A program made the position numbers and the translations under genes. Shown here piece by piece: positions 1 to 14,675 of a stretch of 64,000 nucleotides of DNA. The number at the start of each line of letters is the position of its first letter. Position 1 is the first letter of the stretch. Below the pieces are notes generated by a model, which searched no databases, was not told the DNA's origin, and saw nothing but the letters and a program-made list of their open reading frames with translations. Source of the stretch: Chrysomallon squamiferum (lineage: Eukaryota; Mollusca; Gastropoda; Neomphalida; Peltospiridae); NCBI GenBank assembly GCA_012295275.1, contig CM022670.1, positions 29,713,938-29,777,937 of the forward strand, written 5' to 3'.

Positions 1-41
1 ATGCAGGAAGGTATTTCTTATTCTTTTTTGGTAAAATTGTC

Positions 42-69
<28 letters not shown>
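42..69. repeat. (AT)n microsatellite
   Basis: Perfect AT run of 28 bp near the left edge. Similar AT runs occur at 26977-27012 and 42187-42215. Confidence 0.95.
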
Positions 70-73
<4 letters not shown>

Positions 74-1049
74 ACCTGAAACATCAGTTTTAAATAGTCT
101 ATTTCTAACATTCTTTTTGCATTACGATTAAACAAATGATTATAAATTTCGTTATTTATATCATTAAATTATTTAAAATTATGGAATATTTCGTCTAACA
201 GCTCTTTCTTGTATTTAAAAATAAATCTATATTTGGACTTAACTTAAATAAATAATATTAAACTTATTTTGGACAGCTGTTTCTTCCCGAGTCTGCATTC
301 CCGAATCTGGAGGTGAGAATATAACACATCTTAACTGGACACGCCAGTTGTTCCATTTCTAGCAGTTTCCTGCTCACCCTTTCTAATTGATGGCCAATCA
401 CCTTAATTGATGCACTTTTGTTAAACAGAATTTTTTCCACAATTTGAAAGCACATTCAGTCACACTTTACACACGAAATGTCCCAGAAGCACTCCACCGC
501 AAGCTGACAAGTAGGAAGCCGTGTCCCGGGTACACGTGACGTACTTCAATCTCAGCTGGAAGAGCTTGTGCTTGTCTTCTGGTAGTGTTTCCTGTCTCCA
601 AATTTTACTGAGATATAACATTAATTTCATGTCTCCAAACATTAAATTTCTTGCAGTCTCTATTCCGGCTCACCTCTGCTCTTCACTGCTCATTAAGGTT
701 AATCTCGTTAATCGCCCCCTCTGTTCTTCACACATCTCCTTATCCCCATGCGTCTAAATTGGCCTTAATTTCTCACGCCAATTTTCCCATTTCTGGAAGC
801 GGATTAGAACACCTCACCTAATCTGGAGACTGCCAGTTTTGGGAACATACCTTTTCCGAATTAATAACTACTCGTTACAAATGAATAAATAACAAACATA
901 ATATAAAACAGACGCCAACCTAAATGTTCTGATCCACAGGAAACTAACTAACATATCAGCTATCAAATAGATTATTCTAAACACTTCATTTCACTACAAT
1001 TTATATTGAATTATTTGTCAAGATGAAGCTGTATAAATTAATTTTAATT

Positions 1050-1167
1050 TCAGTTATATCTGCCAGGGAAAGTAAATATATCTCAGTTTCAGTTATATCT
1101 GCCAGGGAAAGTAAATATATCTCAGTTTCATTTATATCTGTTAGGGAAAGTAAATATATCTGTGTTT
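1050..1167. repeat. Three-copy 39-bp tandem repeat
   Basis: The unit contains ttatatctgccagggaaagt and aaatatatctcag. The first two copies are almost identical and the third carries a few substitutions (tgttaggg). Open frames over it on both strands reflect the repeat. Confidence 0.9.
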
Positions 1168-2055
1168 CCTTAATCTGTTTGATACACCAAGCGGTGAATA
1201 TTTTAATTACACCAAACATTTGTTCGTGTTTGTCACTGTCCACATGATTAAATTCTGATGTTAAAACAAGTTTTCCTCCACTGTCACTGATGGAGTTAAA
1301 TGTAGCAAAGGTTATTTTGATTCCTACATGAAGTGAGTTAAGTCGTGTGAAGATAATTTACATATGTAAAGTGAAGATAGATTGGAATTGTAATCGAATT
1401 CAGTTGTAGTTGTTTTTTAAATGTGAAGATGAAACAGATTTGTATACAAACTGAGTTAAATCAAGTGAACGTTAGATTAACTTGTAAATGAACAGATTCA
1501 AATCAAATGAAGATAATTTAGATTTGAAAAATGAAGACAGACTATAGTTGCAACGGAAATGAATTATACCAACTGGAAATAATTCAGATTTTTAAAGAAA
1601 GCCAGCTATGACAATTGCTAATAACTTCTTTTTATCGCTTCAGTTCATAAAACCACCAAGAATTTCGTGCCTCTCAGTTCTATATTTCCATTTAATTAAC
1701 TTTTGATAATCTTCATCAGATTTCAATATAAAAATGTCTCTCTATACTTGTATAAGTTCAAAAAAAATCTTTTTTTGTTGAAATAGGATGTAAAACAGTC
1801 AGATAAAATCTTTTTTATCAAAATTCTTTTATTATAGATTATAAAGTCAACATGAGAAGAAAAAAATAATAAAAATATATTTCTGAAATAATGTTCATAC
1901 TGATATATAATTAGTTTCCTTCAAATGAGTATTTAATAAGGTTGAATATTTGTATTCATATATTCCTATACATTTTATGTCCTTCTATATATCTACATAA
2001 TTTATAGATCTATCTACAGAACACATCTGTCTTATCTATTAATTAATATATATAT

Positions 2056-2058
<3 letters not shown>

Positions 2059-2122
<64 letters not shown>
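2059..2122 (+). repeat. Perfect (TC)n microsatellite, 64 bp
   Basis: Uninterrupted TC dinucleotide run of 32 units. Nothing gene-like is next to it. Confidence 0.97.
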
Positions 2123-2126
<4 letters not shown>

Positions 2127-4554
2127 ATTCTCCCCTTACATGTTTATCTTTCTTTCTGCTAGTGTATCTGTATGTAAATACACAAAATTGAATAGATGCG
2201 TTTATAACAAGTCTCTATTATGCAATAAGCTTCCATATAGTTGTAACAAATGTGATAACAACGGGCATTTTACGGTGTTAAGCCAGAAAGAAAGAAGGAT
2301 TAAATAAACCGTCAATTAAATGGAGGAAAGAAATGAACAAAATATCGAATGAACAAACGAATAAATGACAAGAAAGGAAGAAGAGTAAATGAATAAATAA
2401 AGATGTGTTTTCTAACCAAAGATTCTGTAATTACATCCACACTGTCAATCAAGGTAAGATACAAAGACTATAAACACTTGTGGTTATCTAGTTATACGTT
2501 ATCCGTCTTTGTGTGTGTGCATTTATCAGATTTACAGCTCAGTTCACAGTTCTAGCACCGACACAAAACACCGATCTCTTGGATTACCCAAACTGATGTT
2601 GATTATGTATCCACTGAAATGACAATAGCAGCTGATGCGGTTCATTATAACAATGCCATCGTTCAGGTCTAAGGCCTTTTTACCAGAGAATCATTGATTT
2701 TTTAAATTATAATATAACAGCACATTGCTTGCTGTCTATAGTGTTAGTGATCCAAAGTTTATGACGTGAAAATTATTTTGTATTTCATTTGAACGTATTG
2801 TATATCACAGCTGTGTAGAGTTCAGTATATTAGACGTCAACAATCTAACTACCAATTAAAGTCAATATTGCAATGTGTCAAAGTATCAATAAGGAATTAT
2901 TTGTTCATTCACCAATTCTGTAGCCGCTGGCGAAACACTTTGCTATCGTATTACGTGTATTATTTATTTACGATTAATTATGATTTAAACTGCCATACTA
3001 ATTAGGCTTTTTGTAGTAAAAAAAGAAATACTTTTGTTACAGTTCATTAGTAAAAATTATTTATAAAAATAAGAATACTGATAAAGTTTATTTTAAAAGT
3101 TCTATAATACACTGATAAATATTACTTAGCAAAAAGTTACAATTTTCATTTTCAATTAGTCTACTGACGTCATAATTCGAATGGTTTATCTGAACTCAAA
3201 CAGAGGCTTGTTTGAAAATGAATTATTAGACAACGAAAGAAAGAGCCATTGAATGTTTTAAACAGAGGTAAACACTTTGTGCAAGAAGCACAAACACGAT
3301 AAGGCCATTACATCAAAATATTACAGGGATATTTTAACACAGATTTTACTTGATTTTCATTACTGTGTAAACGAAACTTTCTGACATTAAAAGAACAGAA
3401 TTTGATTATTTAATAATACTTATATAAACCTCTGAATTTTGCATTAGTTAATGAATTACTAGTATAGAAATTCATATGATCATACTCGTTCATATAAATC
3501 TGATAAAAAAAAAAAATATAAATTCATCTTCAGCTCGCTATTTGAAAACTCAGCCCATAATTCACACTGCATTCTACCAATAATATAATAAAATAATTAT
3601 AGTCGCATGTGATCAATATATGACAACATATGGTTTATTCATCAGGAGTGACGTAACTTATGTGAGCTTCAAAATATATCTTAGGAAATCATATTTTATT
3701 ATGTAGGTAAAAAAATTAAAAGTTTTTCTCTGCGACTAAATGTACTTCTAAGCTGTATGTGACTTTCTAATATATATAAGAAAAAAAGAAAAAGAAAAAA
3801 CAACACTGATGTTACTGCAACAACTGCTACTCCGTCCACAACTACTACTACTGTCTCGCTGCTACTACTACTACTACAACTTTACTACTACTATTGTTGT
3901 TGTTGTTGTTGTTGTTATTATTATTATTATTTTTATTATTATTATTATTACCTTGACATTCCAGTACGGTCTTTGTGAGACTTTGGAGTCACTTTGAGGA
4001 CAAACAAGAAAAGGAAGACAACTGTGATGAGACCTTGTCTCTTGGACTGCATCATAATGTCACCACCTGAAAATATTATTATAATGAAAATACATTTTCA
4101 CAATATATACATACATACATATTACGTCCCCAAATATATACATTGTAAAATAATACTTTATATTATAAAGAGTAATAAAAACCCAGACTCAGTACTGAAC
4201 CGTGAATCTAAGTAGTCACAGTGAAAGAAAAGTAATAATATTGCTCGTTTGATGGCTTCTGGAACATTTCAACTCAATCAATTCTTGGAAAATTTAATTT
4301 AATTCAAAGTGTACATTAGGCTCATTGGATTTTTCAAATAAAGTTTATTTGCATACATATGTGAAGGTCTGTACACAATATGGAAAACGTTATTGTCAGG
4401 TTTATGTTGGCTGAAAACTAGTTACGTTCAAGACATATATTACGACTGATATTGTTTATCTTAATGTAAGATCAACTATAATTATACCAGAGACATGGCA
4501 TAACATAACCTTTGAGCGAAAATTATAAAACATAAAATAAAATAATATCCGAAA

Positions 4555-4753
4555 AACACACACACAAACATACACACACACATATACATAGACAGACATA
4601 CAGACACACAATGTAGATAGTTAGGACGGTATGTAAGATACATTAATAGCTATATAGGTAGATATACTGACATACAGAAAGACAGATCGCTAAATACATA
4701 CATACATACATACATGCACACCCACAAACATACATACATTCAGATAGATATAT

Positions 4754-4785
<32 letters not shown>
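4555..4785. repeat. Mixed CA, TACA and GATA microsatellite region
   Basis: CA-rich tract (4555-4615), TACA units (4695-4735) and GATA units (4744-4785). No SINE body is recognisable next to it. Confidence 0.85.
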
Positions 4786-6045
4786 ACCAACAATGCACTT
4801 TTTATATCTAGATTTATTATTATTATGTTAAATGTATATTTAAGGCAACATATATAATTTTAGAAGATGTCGGTTCTGTTACTGAAAGGGATGCAAAGGA
4901 GGAGTGATCCAACGAACATTCAGGTCGCTGACATTCATCATCATCATCAACATCATCAATAACAACACCAACAACAACAACAACAATAATAATAATAATA
5001 AGGATAGGGATAAGGATAATGATAAAAGAAAAGAAGACGAAGAAGAAGGCAAAAATAATTAAAACTAATACGAAGTTATGTAAAAATATTTACTTTCAAA
5101 AACAATTTAATTTTTAAAATTAGTTTGAGTTAGTTTCTCATCAGTTGTTAATTTCAAAATTCTGCTGTTGGCGTTGGGAAAATATAGCTCAAGATGTTTT
5201 TGCTTTATAACTGTTACTGAAAATTAAGCATTTCCAGCTTGTTTAAATGGATAGCGAGTTAACATTTACAATTTGCCAAGCACGTAAACATACATACACG
5301 AATGCACACACACACGAAATAGACTAAATAGTTCAATTTATATAGTAACAAAGAAGGAGACAGACAGATATACAGACGGACAGACAGAATGCGAGACAAA
5401 CATTTTTCTACATATGTTTTTATAATTAAAGACAACAACGAAACTGTAACAGTTCTCAAAATCACGAAAAATAACTTACCGATATGGAACTTAATGGACA
5501 AGAGCGGATGAATTCAGTCAAAACAATTTACATAGTAGTTGTAGCAGCAGCAGCAGCAGTAATAGTAATAATAGTAGTATTAGTAGTAGTAGTAGAAGTA
5601 GTAATAGTAGTAGTAGTAGTAGTAGTAGTGGTTTAGCAAAACTATATATACATATATACATATAAATGTATATATACACATACAAAACTGAAAGTTACTC
5701 GTTTGCCTCCTAGCTGATATAATCAACCAAACAGTATAGACTGCATGATTAAACTGGAATAAAGCAGATGTCTGCATTTCTGATTGTCACGTGGGTCCCA
5801 GTTAATAACGAATATATGAGAAAAATCACCAAGCGTGTCGAACTTTTGTAATTTGATTCTAGTATTTAAGGTAACAACTGTAATATATGCTTAGTTAAGA
5901 AATAACCGCCTGCAGCAAGTGTTTGGTATGCGGAGAAAAAGTGGTATTAGTTTCGCATTTGAATCAGTAAATAAATAACACACACACACACACACACATA
6001 CACACATATATTTATAAAGATGTATACACATATACACATACATCC

Positions 6046-6110
6046 CGATTATAGTCTATATGCAGAGTTTAATCAGACGTACGAAAGACAGAGTATTCAA
6101 ATCCTAAAAA
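6046..6110 (+). mobile_element. 3' fragment of the same SINE
   Basis: The segment tctatatgcagagtttaatc through attcaaatcctaaaa matches the 3' part of the copy at 26075-26130 almost base for base. The 5' part is missing and replaced by CA and TACA microsatellite. It lies about 140 bp upstream of the fuller copy at 6252. Confidence 0.65.
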
Positions 6111-6251
6111 CTACATACTTGCCAATGCCGGCATCCCACAAAAAAAAAAAAAAAAAAAACTCACGCAAAAATGACGAAAGACAAAGAACTGCGTGCTTCG
6201 TGAGAAGCGACGATTAACTCGGTTACTGAGCAACTTTTCTTTTAACGTTGT

Positions 6252-6450
6252 CTTGATGGCCGAGCCGCAACGTCGTCCTCATTCGGAATGCGGACGAATG
6301 GGTGCCATACGTTCGAGGCTCGTCAGCGGACTATTGACGGGGTTTGTGAGGTCGTGACTGGACTTTGTCCTTATGTATCAGTGCTTTCCCGAAAATTGTC
6401 TCAATGTGTAGTCTAATTAGTATATAAATAATTAGAATAGTCACATCCTT
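6252..6450 (+). mobile_element. tRNA-derived SINE, near full length
   Basis: Pol III promoter boxes are visible: the A box tggccgagccgc at 6257-6268 and a B box gttcgaggctc at 6311-6321. A tRNA-unrelated body follows (tcagcggactattgacgggg, then tcgtgactggactttg) and a 3' part ending near cctta, after which a TACA-like tail starts. The body matches 25971-26130 closely. The family is not assigned; cephalopod SINEs of this build are known. Confidence 0.7.
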
Positions 6451-9400
6451 AAAAATATACACACATACATATATAAATACGTACATAAATAGATGCGTAC
6501 TCCTGTTGATCATTCTTGTTGTAGAGATGTCTTATATCACACAAAATTTTATATTCGTCAGTCTTCGTCGGAATAATTTCTACGTTCTGCAGAGCAGTGA
6601 CCTGCTATATGTTTTCACTATATTAGAAAGTGCATATAAAATATCCTTTGTTGGAGCGATATATTATGTTTTACAACACCTTTTGTTAGATATTTAAAAC
6701 TGTTAAAAATATATTTATTCTAAACAGTAATAAGAGGATTGATGACGTAATTAGATAAACTTTTTTTTGTATGGATTGAAAATTTCAGTACAGTATACTA
6801 TGTTATATAATTTCAGACAATACAAATCCTTTAGTTATTGAAAATGTCTACATGATATTCTTTTGTTTAAAACAATATCGAAAATTAAATAGCATTAACT
6901 TAGTACTTTTAGCATAAAACTAGCATTGTTCCAGTTATTACGACAGCATTATTGTTTAACATATAGATAATATACATTAATTCATAAAATTTATAGAAGA
7001 CAAATAGGTCTTAAAGGCAAAAACGTATATACCGTAATCAAAGAAACATGTCTTGTAGAGAGGATAATATTCCTTTTCTACTTTACTACTATTATCATCA
7101 TCATCATAATCATTATTATTATATTATTATTACTATTATTATTATTATTATTATTATTATCATTATCATCAGCATCATAACCATCATCATCATATTCAGT
7201 TTATACACAGCTACAAAACTACCATAAGCCGTGAAAAGAGAACACACGGTATGCACAGACTTGCCACCGCAAGCAATAACGTTGTAAGCAATAACGTACC
7301 ATGTTACCTAGATCAATAGCAAGTACACAATTCAGATCGTCACGCTTGATATCTGTTGTGTTTAAAACACTCCATACAAGAGTAGTGTCAGTAAAAATAT
7401 GATGGTTTACTTAAATTTTTATTTCTCGCCAAGGTTTAATGTCTGATCAAGTATTTCAGTGACATTTAAATAAAGTGTATTCATTTGAATTTGTGAACAA
7501 TATAAATGCGTTTGTGTTTGTGTGTGTGTGTATGTGTGTGTGTTTGTGTGTGTGTATGTGTGTGTGTGTGTGTCTATGTATATTGCTAGGAGATATAAGA
7601 TATAATAAATAGATGAATTGTTGATTAATAGCCTACATGTTTGATTATCAGCTCAATAATTAATATATCGATATCATCAGTTATCGTAGAGGTTTCAATA
7701 CACTGCCAATAAAGGTCATGTTGAAGAACACAAAGAAGAAGAAGAAGAAGAAGAAAAAGAAAGAGGAGGAGGGAGGGAGAAATGCTTAATTTAATCATGC
7801 TTCATATATAATTTTATGGTCAAACCTCATACATTGTATAACATGCAATTCTGAGTCAATAAACAACAAGACATGTCACGATCGATCCACCATGATTCAG
7901 CCACGTGTTCTAATCACCGATCCAAACTGTACAAGTCTCCGTGTTATGTAAAATTAATACACAGACTCAGCACACTGATCCCGACACTGGTTCAGTTCAC
8001 TTTAAGTGTCAAGTCAAAATTATCTTAAACAATAAACCTCTTCAGCTGCTGTTGTTATAAACCTCATCAAAGACGAAAACAAAACAGACTTGCAAATGAA
8101 TTTCAGTTTGCCCAGTTTGTGTTGTAAGAAAATGAAATGCTGAAGACACGCGATGATGCTAATTTAATAATTTAAGTGAAGAAATGATAACAGTTAAGAC
8201 TAAAAGGAACATGAAGTGAGATGATAGAATCCGAACTATTCAAGTCGAAAAAAATGAGTTATATAAAAGACGTATTAAATTCATTTTAACACAGCTAAGT
8301 ATACGAAGAGATGAGTTTTTCTTACGTTTCTATTACACAAGATTTCTGTTATTTCAAATTAATGTCTTACATACAAAATTTACTGTTCTCGGTTACAAGC
8401 ATTGGGAATATATTTTAATAAAACGAATTTTAATACAAAACATTAAATGTATATAGAAAATATTGCAGTATCACTCGTATTTGCAGGAGCATTATTTCCG
8501 ATGAATACCAGAACACAGAAATAATGTAATTATATTATACCATTGGTGAAATAACTGTCTCTGTCAGAAATAACGTTTATAGTCTGTTGTACTCCTTGTT
8601 CCCTTTATAGAAGTATGTAACGTAATTTCATCGTTACGTTCTTGATAGAAAATTAATAATGTTCAATTTGTCCATGACGTAAGCATTATAAGATTACGAA
8701 GCAGAGTTTTATGTTAAACATATACTTTTACTACTATTACTACTACTATTCTCATACTTCACCCTATGTCACTAACTGGTTTCCAAAGCCATTTTGTAAC
8801 TCGTGGTGCTTTTTTTTCTTATTTTGTTTTATTTTATTTTGTTTTTATTTTTGTTTTTATTTATTTATTTTGTTTTTTCATACTTGTTTAATGAATATGC
8901 TTTTTTATTTTAGGTTACGTTGCTGACTGACACAACGTTGGATGTAATGACGTTAGCAGAAACAACGTAAAGCGGGGTATTACTGTATTATTATTGTCGT
9001 TGCTGTTGTTTTATTTTATTCACTCTGGGGTAACATGGTTCTGCAATAATATCGCACATAATAACTACTGAGACTATATATTCAGGATAAATATATTGTA
9101 TGTCACTAGATTACGTATTATTTATATCAAACAAATGGAAGTTTTAGCTGTGACAATCCAAAACGTAATTACTAAGTTTCATTCTGATTGCTGATTGCTT
9201 GCTTTCTTTGACGTATTCGTGCATGATATGTTAGTTTTAAGTGTTGTTGATCCATGTTATATATTAAATACTATAACATCCTGCATAATGCGATTTAACA
9301 TTATTAATGTTATAAAGTTAATCAGCCTTTCTTTTACATAATATAATTTAATATTATATAGTTTTCTTTAACAAATCTGCCTAAATCCATTCAAATATTC

Positions 9401-12400
9401 AAATCCCTGACTGATGGATCATCAGATCTTTGTAAGACTGATAATTCTATTACTGGAAGCTCGGTCGTCATTTCCCTTGGATGATTGATCATCGTATTTT
9501 TCAATAACTGATCATGGTATCACAGAATCAACCTGTTCCTGGATGACTAAAGGTAACACAGAGGCTCTGATTAACAGATCTGACTTTGAAATTTAACACT
9601 GAAATGCATTATCAAGTGATAAGAGGTTATAATTAAACCCAAGAGATGTTGAGTAACCGTGAAACATTTCTTTGACCTCTGAGTTGTTGACGTTTTCTTA
9701 CATGATACAGCTGACCGGCCGCAGAGGCCGAGGTACTGTTGATTTGTGTGAAATTGATAAACAACGACAGCAACAGCAACAACAGCAATAAAAACAACAA
9801 TAATAATATTTCTGTATTATTCATGAAGAAGAAGAAAAAAGTTATTTATAATCTTTATAACAACATTTTAGTTATATTCAGCTGCCCTTCTAGTAACAAC
9901 CTTGCAGGACGGAAAAAAAAATTTGTTTAGTTTAGTTTTTATTATCTTTTTTACAATGTTTTCTTCATCTTTAATGCGCATTGTAACTACAAAACGTCTT
10001 AATCCCATCCCTTGCTTTCTGATATCAGCTTTAATTAACTTAAGCGTAGAACTGTTTCCCTTTGTGTCTGAGGTCACGTGAAATATACAGTGTGTAAGTC
10101 GTGTCACTACCATTATGATCCCACATGAGTTTTATTGATATCTCGCAATCTCCATTTGGGCCTCTTTTTCAAAAATAATACTTGACTACAGTCTAAACAA
10201 ATAACTAGGTTGTTCTACAGAATAGTCTAATAATTATACTATAATTTTTTATTTAAGAAAATGTATTTAAACAGAGTAGAAAGAAAGACTGTTCTATACC
10301 ATTTGAGTTTTTTCTTGCCAAAAGACAATAAAATAATATATTTAGAGGTAAAGTAATGTCTTATTAAATATTTCAAGATACACTTTAATTTTTAAAATGT
10401 GTGATCTAAAAACAAAACATAATAATAATAACAATAATAATAATTTTGCTGATTCTAAATTATATATAGTGATTCTCATATTTCTGTGTAATAAAGGCCG
10501 AAGTGACATATCGGAAATAGAAAAAGAAAAAGGAGAAAAAAACAACAAGATAAATATTTCTCGACAAGTCTGATTTGCTTCCTTCTGTCAGTGTATGCAA
10601 TGCAAAATGAAACCAAGAAAAAACAAAGGCGTTGATCTATTTACATTTTACAGAAAATAAAATCCCCTAGGAGCTAAAGATCGTTGTTAAATATTTAAAT
10701 TTTGCAGAAGACGAAATTCAAATAACTCCAGTGTTACTTCAGTTTTTTAAAGCTTTTTAAAGGATTTGGACTGAAAACTCGTAAATTGAAATTTTATATT
10801 TTGAACTATTATTGCTTTGTGGTGATATTAACTGTGTATTGCGTATAAAATTAATAAGTTTTAACTCTGGTTGTATTTTAAAATTTACGGTAGGATTTCG
10901 ATTGAAATAATACTTTCTTAAATTCTTTTTCTTCTTTCTGAACTTACATACCTATTACATGCATGCATACTAACATATACATTCATATCACCGTGGAAAT
11001 GAAATAAACTGCAGATAAATTAATTTATCCAGGACATTTTAAAATGTAATGAAATGTAACGACAATCTAACATCCTGTTAGAAATATCCCCGAAGAGTCT
11101 CGATTTATTTTTGTCTTCAAAATTTGTCTTGTCACAGGCCGTTTACCTAGGAAGGAAGTTGCTGATCCGTGATAGCAGTGACGTTTGAAAACCTCCACTC
11201 AGGGGAATGTTTCACCCCACTGGGAATTCCTTTCATTTATTTTTATACAGTGTACAAAATCCATTAATAGCAGTTGCTACCAGTTGCAGTCTTGTTAACA
11301 TTTAGTTTTCTTCTTCTTTCTTTTCTTCTTCTGTATATAATAGACACAATACGTTTATTTAAAATGACTCTTAATTTTATTTTATTTGTGTAGCTCAGTT
11401 AAAACATATTTATATATATGACTTATTACACATATACTAACACACACCCACACCGCTGCACTGTCCTCTGATCCATTCTTTCGGTCATTTCATTACACGG
11501 CCTTTGTGGACGTTATTCACAACTGCGAAATCAATCTTCGTGCATAAAACATTATCCGCGAGATCGTTCATATCGGCAGTCCCATGCGAGAACAACTGCA
11601 GTAGGTGAATTATGCCTCCTAAGCTAGAACTGACATAAATGTGAATTCCTGTTACTGCTAATTAACTGTTATAAAATGGAGGTTATTTTCGTGAAGGAAA
11701 TAGGCTTTCTGAGGTGTTGTGTGATGCAAAAGAATGGAAATGCATTAATGCGTGAAAAGGAAAAAGGAAAGAAATGGAATTAGAAGGGTGCAATCAAAAA
11801 AAGGATAAACACAATGCCACGAAAGAGATAAACCTGCAAGTCTGCAATGAATTTGGTAAATGGTAAAATTAGAAGTCATTTATCTATATGCAAATAAACC
11901 AAATGTTTGCGGAGTCACACATATATAATTAGCAATATGAAATAGGTTAATGTATGAATTTATAGAGAAATGTTTTCAACCAGAAAACCTGGAAGCATAT
12001 TTAACAGAACTGTATTTCCACAAATACAGTTTAACAGAAAAATATAATATAGAAAGATAATACTATAGTTTACGAAAAACTACAAGTGTGCAAATGTGTT
12101 AATCATTTTTCGCGCTGGCAAATGCAATATTAGAAGATTATCGAAAATTATAATAATAAAGTATGTCCAAATTCAACCACACTTTCATACAAACAAGTTA
12201 ATAGAAAAATATCGGTTAAAATGAAAAAGTATAATATTTTAAAATAATTTTCTGTATTAGTTATCCATTCTCTCTCGCAGCCTATAATGCTTAAAAAAAA
12301 GAAAAAGAAAAAATCCCCAGCTTACACAATCCAAAGTTTTCGTTTATCATTCGCTGTGAGAAGGGGCAATTGCTTTCATCTTCCATGACGCCAGTTGTTT

Positions 12401-13373
12401 GGTTTTTGTTTGATCGTGCAGGCACATTTCATATATCGGATAATGGAACCAATATGTCGTACGACTTATAGTTTTGTTAATTTAAAATGCAAACACAAAG
12501 AAAAAAATACAGATTTATTGAATAAAATTAATGTTAAGTGCATTAATTCACCCTAAGAATAACATCCATTCACTGTATCGTAACTGAGGGCCAAAATGAC
12601 TTTGGGCTCCAGAGTACAGGCAATATGAATTCTATTTCAATTAGCCGAAACGCAGTGTTCAATATACTTTACCACCCTAACATTATACAATTACTAATGA
12701 TAAACAAAATAGTAATGCATGCACATTTACAAAGAGAACAATGACAGACATAGAGAGTGGGAGAGAAAGATATGGGGTATTATGAAATTACATCGACAGT
12801 TAATTTAAAATAATTATTTTCGCCACTGACTGAATGTGTAACCATAACGAGACCACTTCCTAATATCAATAGCCTTTGTTGATAATGTCGCAACAACAAG
12901 CTGTTACATGGGATGAAGTTTATGTGATGTTTATTGTTATTACTACTAAAACTGATACTACTACAATTACTACAATTACTACTACTACTACTACTACTAC
13001 AATCACTACTAGTACTACTACTATCACTAATAATAATAAGAAGAAGAATAAGAAGAAAAAATGTTGAGGATCTGTTATCCGAAATATTAGGGACCGTAAT
13101 TTCGGATTTAGAAATTTTTCCTTTTCTGGAATATAAGGTCATAACCTGAGAATAGTATCTAAGTTTTAACACAAATACCATTTATAATTCATATACAACT
13201 TTTACGGACAGTTTGCAAGAGTTTTTATATATTATTTGTAATAATTCTATTTTTGAAATAAAGTTTATATATGTAAAATCAACCAAAAACCGTAAGGAGA
13301 TATAACTATTTCATTTGCTTGGAAAAAGTTTAGAATATCGGAGCTTTTCGGACTTCGGATAAGAGATCTTCAT

Positions 13374-13375
13374 CC

Positions 13376-13415
<40 letters not shown>
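13374..13415. repeat. (AAT)n microsatellite
   Basis: A perfect AAT run. Comparable AAT/ATT runs are at 7135-7160, 23372-23405, 32049-32092, 36569-36633, 37330-37376, 46210-46252 and 55140-55182. Confidence 0.95.
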
Positions 13416-13416
<1 letters not shown>

Positions 13417-14513
13417 CTGTTTCTGTTGATGATGTTTGATGCAGCTATCCTTATTACTAATGGTGATGTGAGAGTTCTGTGTGGCTGTGTTCTCTGAACA
13501 TGTATAAGTTAATGAAAACAAAGCTACGAGCTCTTCCTAAGAAACAGCCTCTGACTTTCGGGCCAATGAACAAAATTCTGCTTCACTTGAGCAATTAAAC
13601 TTTCTGACGTCTTGATGTCTCCATTGTCAGGGTCACTCGCCAGCCTATTGTCTGTTAATTAAACTGTTAGAAGTTAGCTTCGGCTATGTGACCGACTTGG
13701 AAAAAGATTACGAACTGAGACCTCGACATACATAGCTAAGTTCTTAATCTGTAATGTCGTGACTTTTGTCAAAATCTGCGACTTCCTGACATGATCTACA
13801 AAGTGACTGCTTTCAGAATATTTTTCATAAAATGGTTTTATTGCATAATGGAAGTAATCTGCAGTGTTAGCAATAGCTAAACCAGAAGATAATGTTCTAG
13901 AAATGAGAAATATGATTTGGTTTCGAAATCCATTGATTAATTGAACTGATTAGTTTACAGTTTAAACGTTAGAATCCACCAGTCTAATCAGTATAAACCA
14001 ATTTGCTTGCTGACTTGTACTATTTGTAAACAGCCATGACTATTATGTTCACTATGTCTTTTGTTGTTTCAATTAATTTTATTGGTGCTTTTCTGTATAT
14101 ATGCATCCAGGGTTGGGTTAATGTTTGACAAGAAATATCAGGATGTATTTTTGTAGTTTTTTTCCCAAGCACTAACTTCCACCTGCATAAACATCGAAAT
14201 TCTAGGATTTTGTAAACACTTAATCAGTTTGTCATATTCAACAAACAAGTAACTAAACTACAAAACTAGTGATTATTCACAAGAAAAAGAAAAAAAAGTT
14301 AATTCAAATGACTCGAACTCATCTACAAGGGTGAGCAAAACCTTTTCTATTTTATAAGCCAGTGCGCGGCGAAGAAAAAGTAAACTTCATCACACTATGC
14401 ACAAATTGCGAAATCTGGTCGTTAATGGAAAAATAAAAAAACTGAAATCTGGCTCAAACAGAGAAGGAAAGTGAAAGAACTTAAAATACGTTACAGTACC
14501 CAGCAAGCCGTCA

Positions 14514-14602
14514 AAACTGATATTGTTTATTGTAATTATCAAAAACTGATATTGTTTATTGTAATTATCAAAAACTGATATTGTTATTGTAATTATCAAA
14601 AA
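14514..14602. repeat. Three-copy 28-bp tandem repeat
   Basis: The unit is caaaaactgatattgtttat and tgtaatta; the third copy lacks 2 bp. It lies immediately upstream of the possible SINE head at 14605. Confidence 0.9.
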
Positions 14603-14604
14603 CT

Positions 14605-14675
14605 GGAGCGTCTGTTGTTTAGTTAGTGGTTAGACTGGTTGTTTCACGCACAAATGGTTGTAGAATCAGTGTTAT
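14605..14675 (+). mobile_element. Possible SINE head (tRNA-like A and B boxes)
   Basis: The A-box-like tttagttagtggttagactg at 14618-14637 is followed about 36 nt later by a B-box-like ggttgtagaatca at 14656-14668. Spacing and order fit a tRNA promoter, but the sequence does not fold as an intact tRNA. Likely a decayed SINE. Confidence 0.35.

Noticed and set aside
1050-1167. CRISPR-like or regulatory repeat array
   Set aside because: Copies are directly adjacent without unique spacers, and the host is a eukaryote; simple tandem duplication explains it.
6252-6325. Functional tRNA gene
   Set aside because: A and B boxes are present, but no cloverleaf forms and a SINE body follows, repeated elsewhere in the window.
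12780-13181. 133-codon minus-strand ORF
   Set aside because: Half of it is a Ser/Asn run translated from an ACT/AAT microsatellite, and the rest has no recognisable feature or splice context.
14605-14675. Functional tRNA gene
   Set aside because: Promoter boxes are degenerate and acceptor-stem pairing is absent; better read as a decayed SINE.
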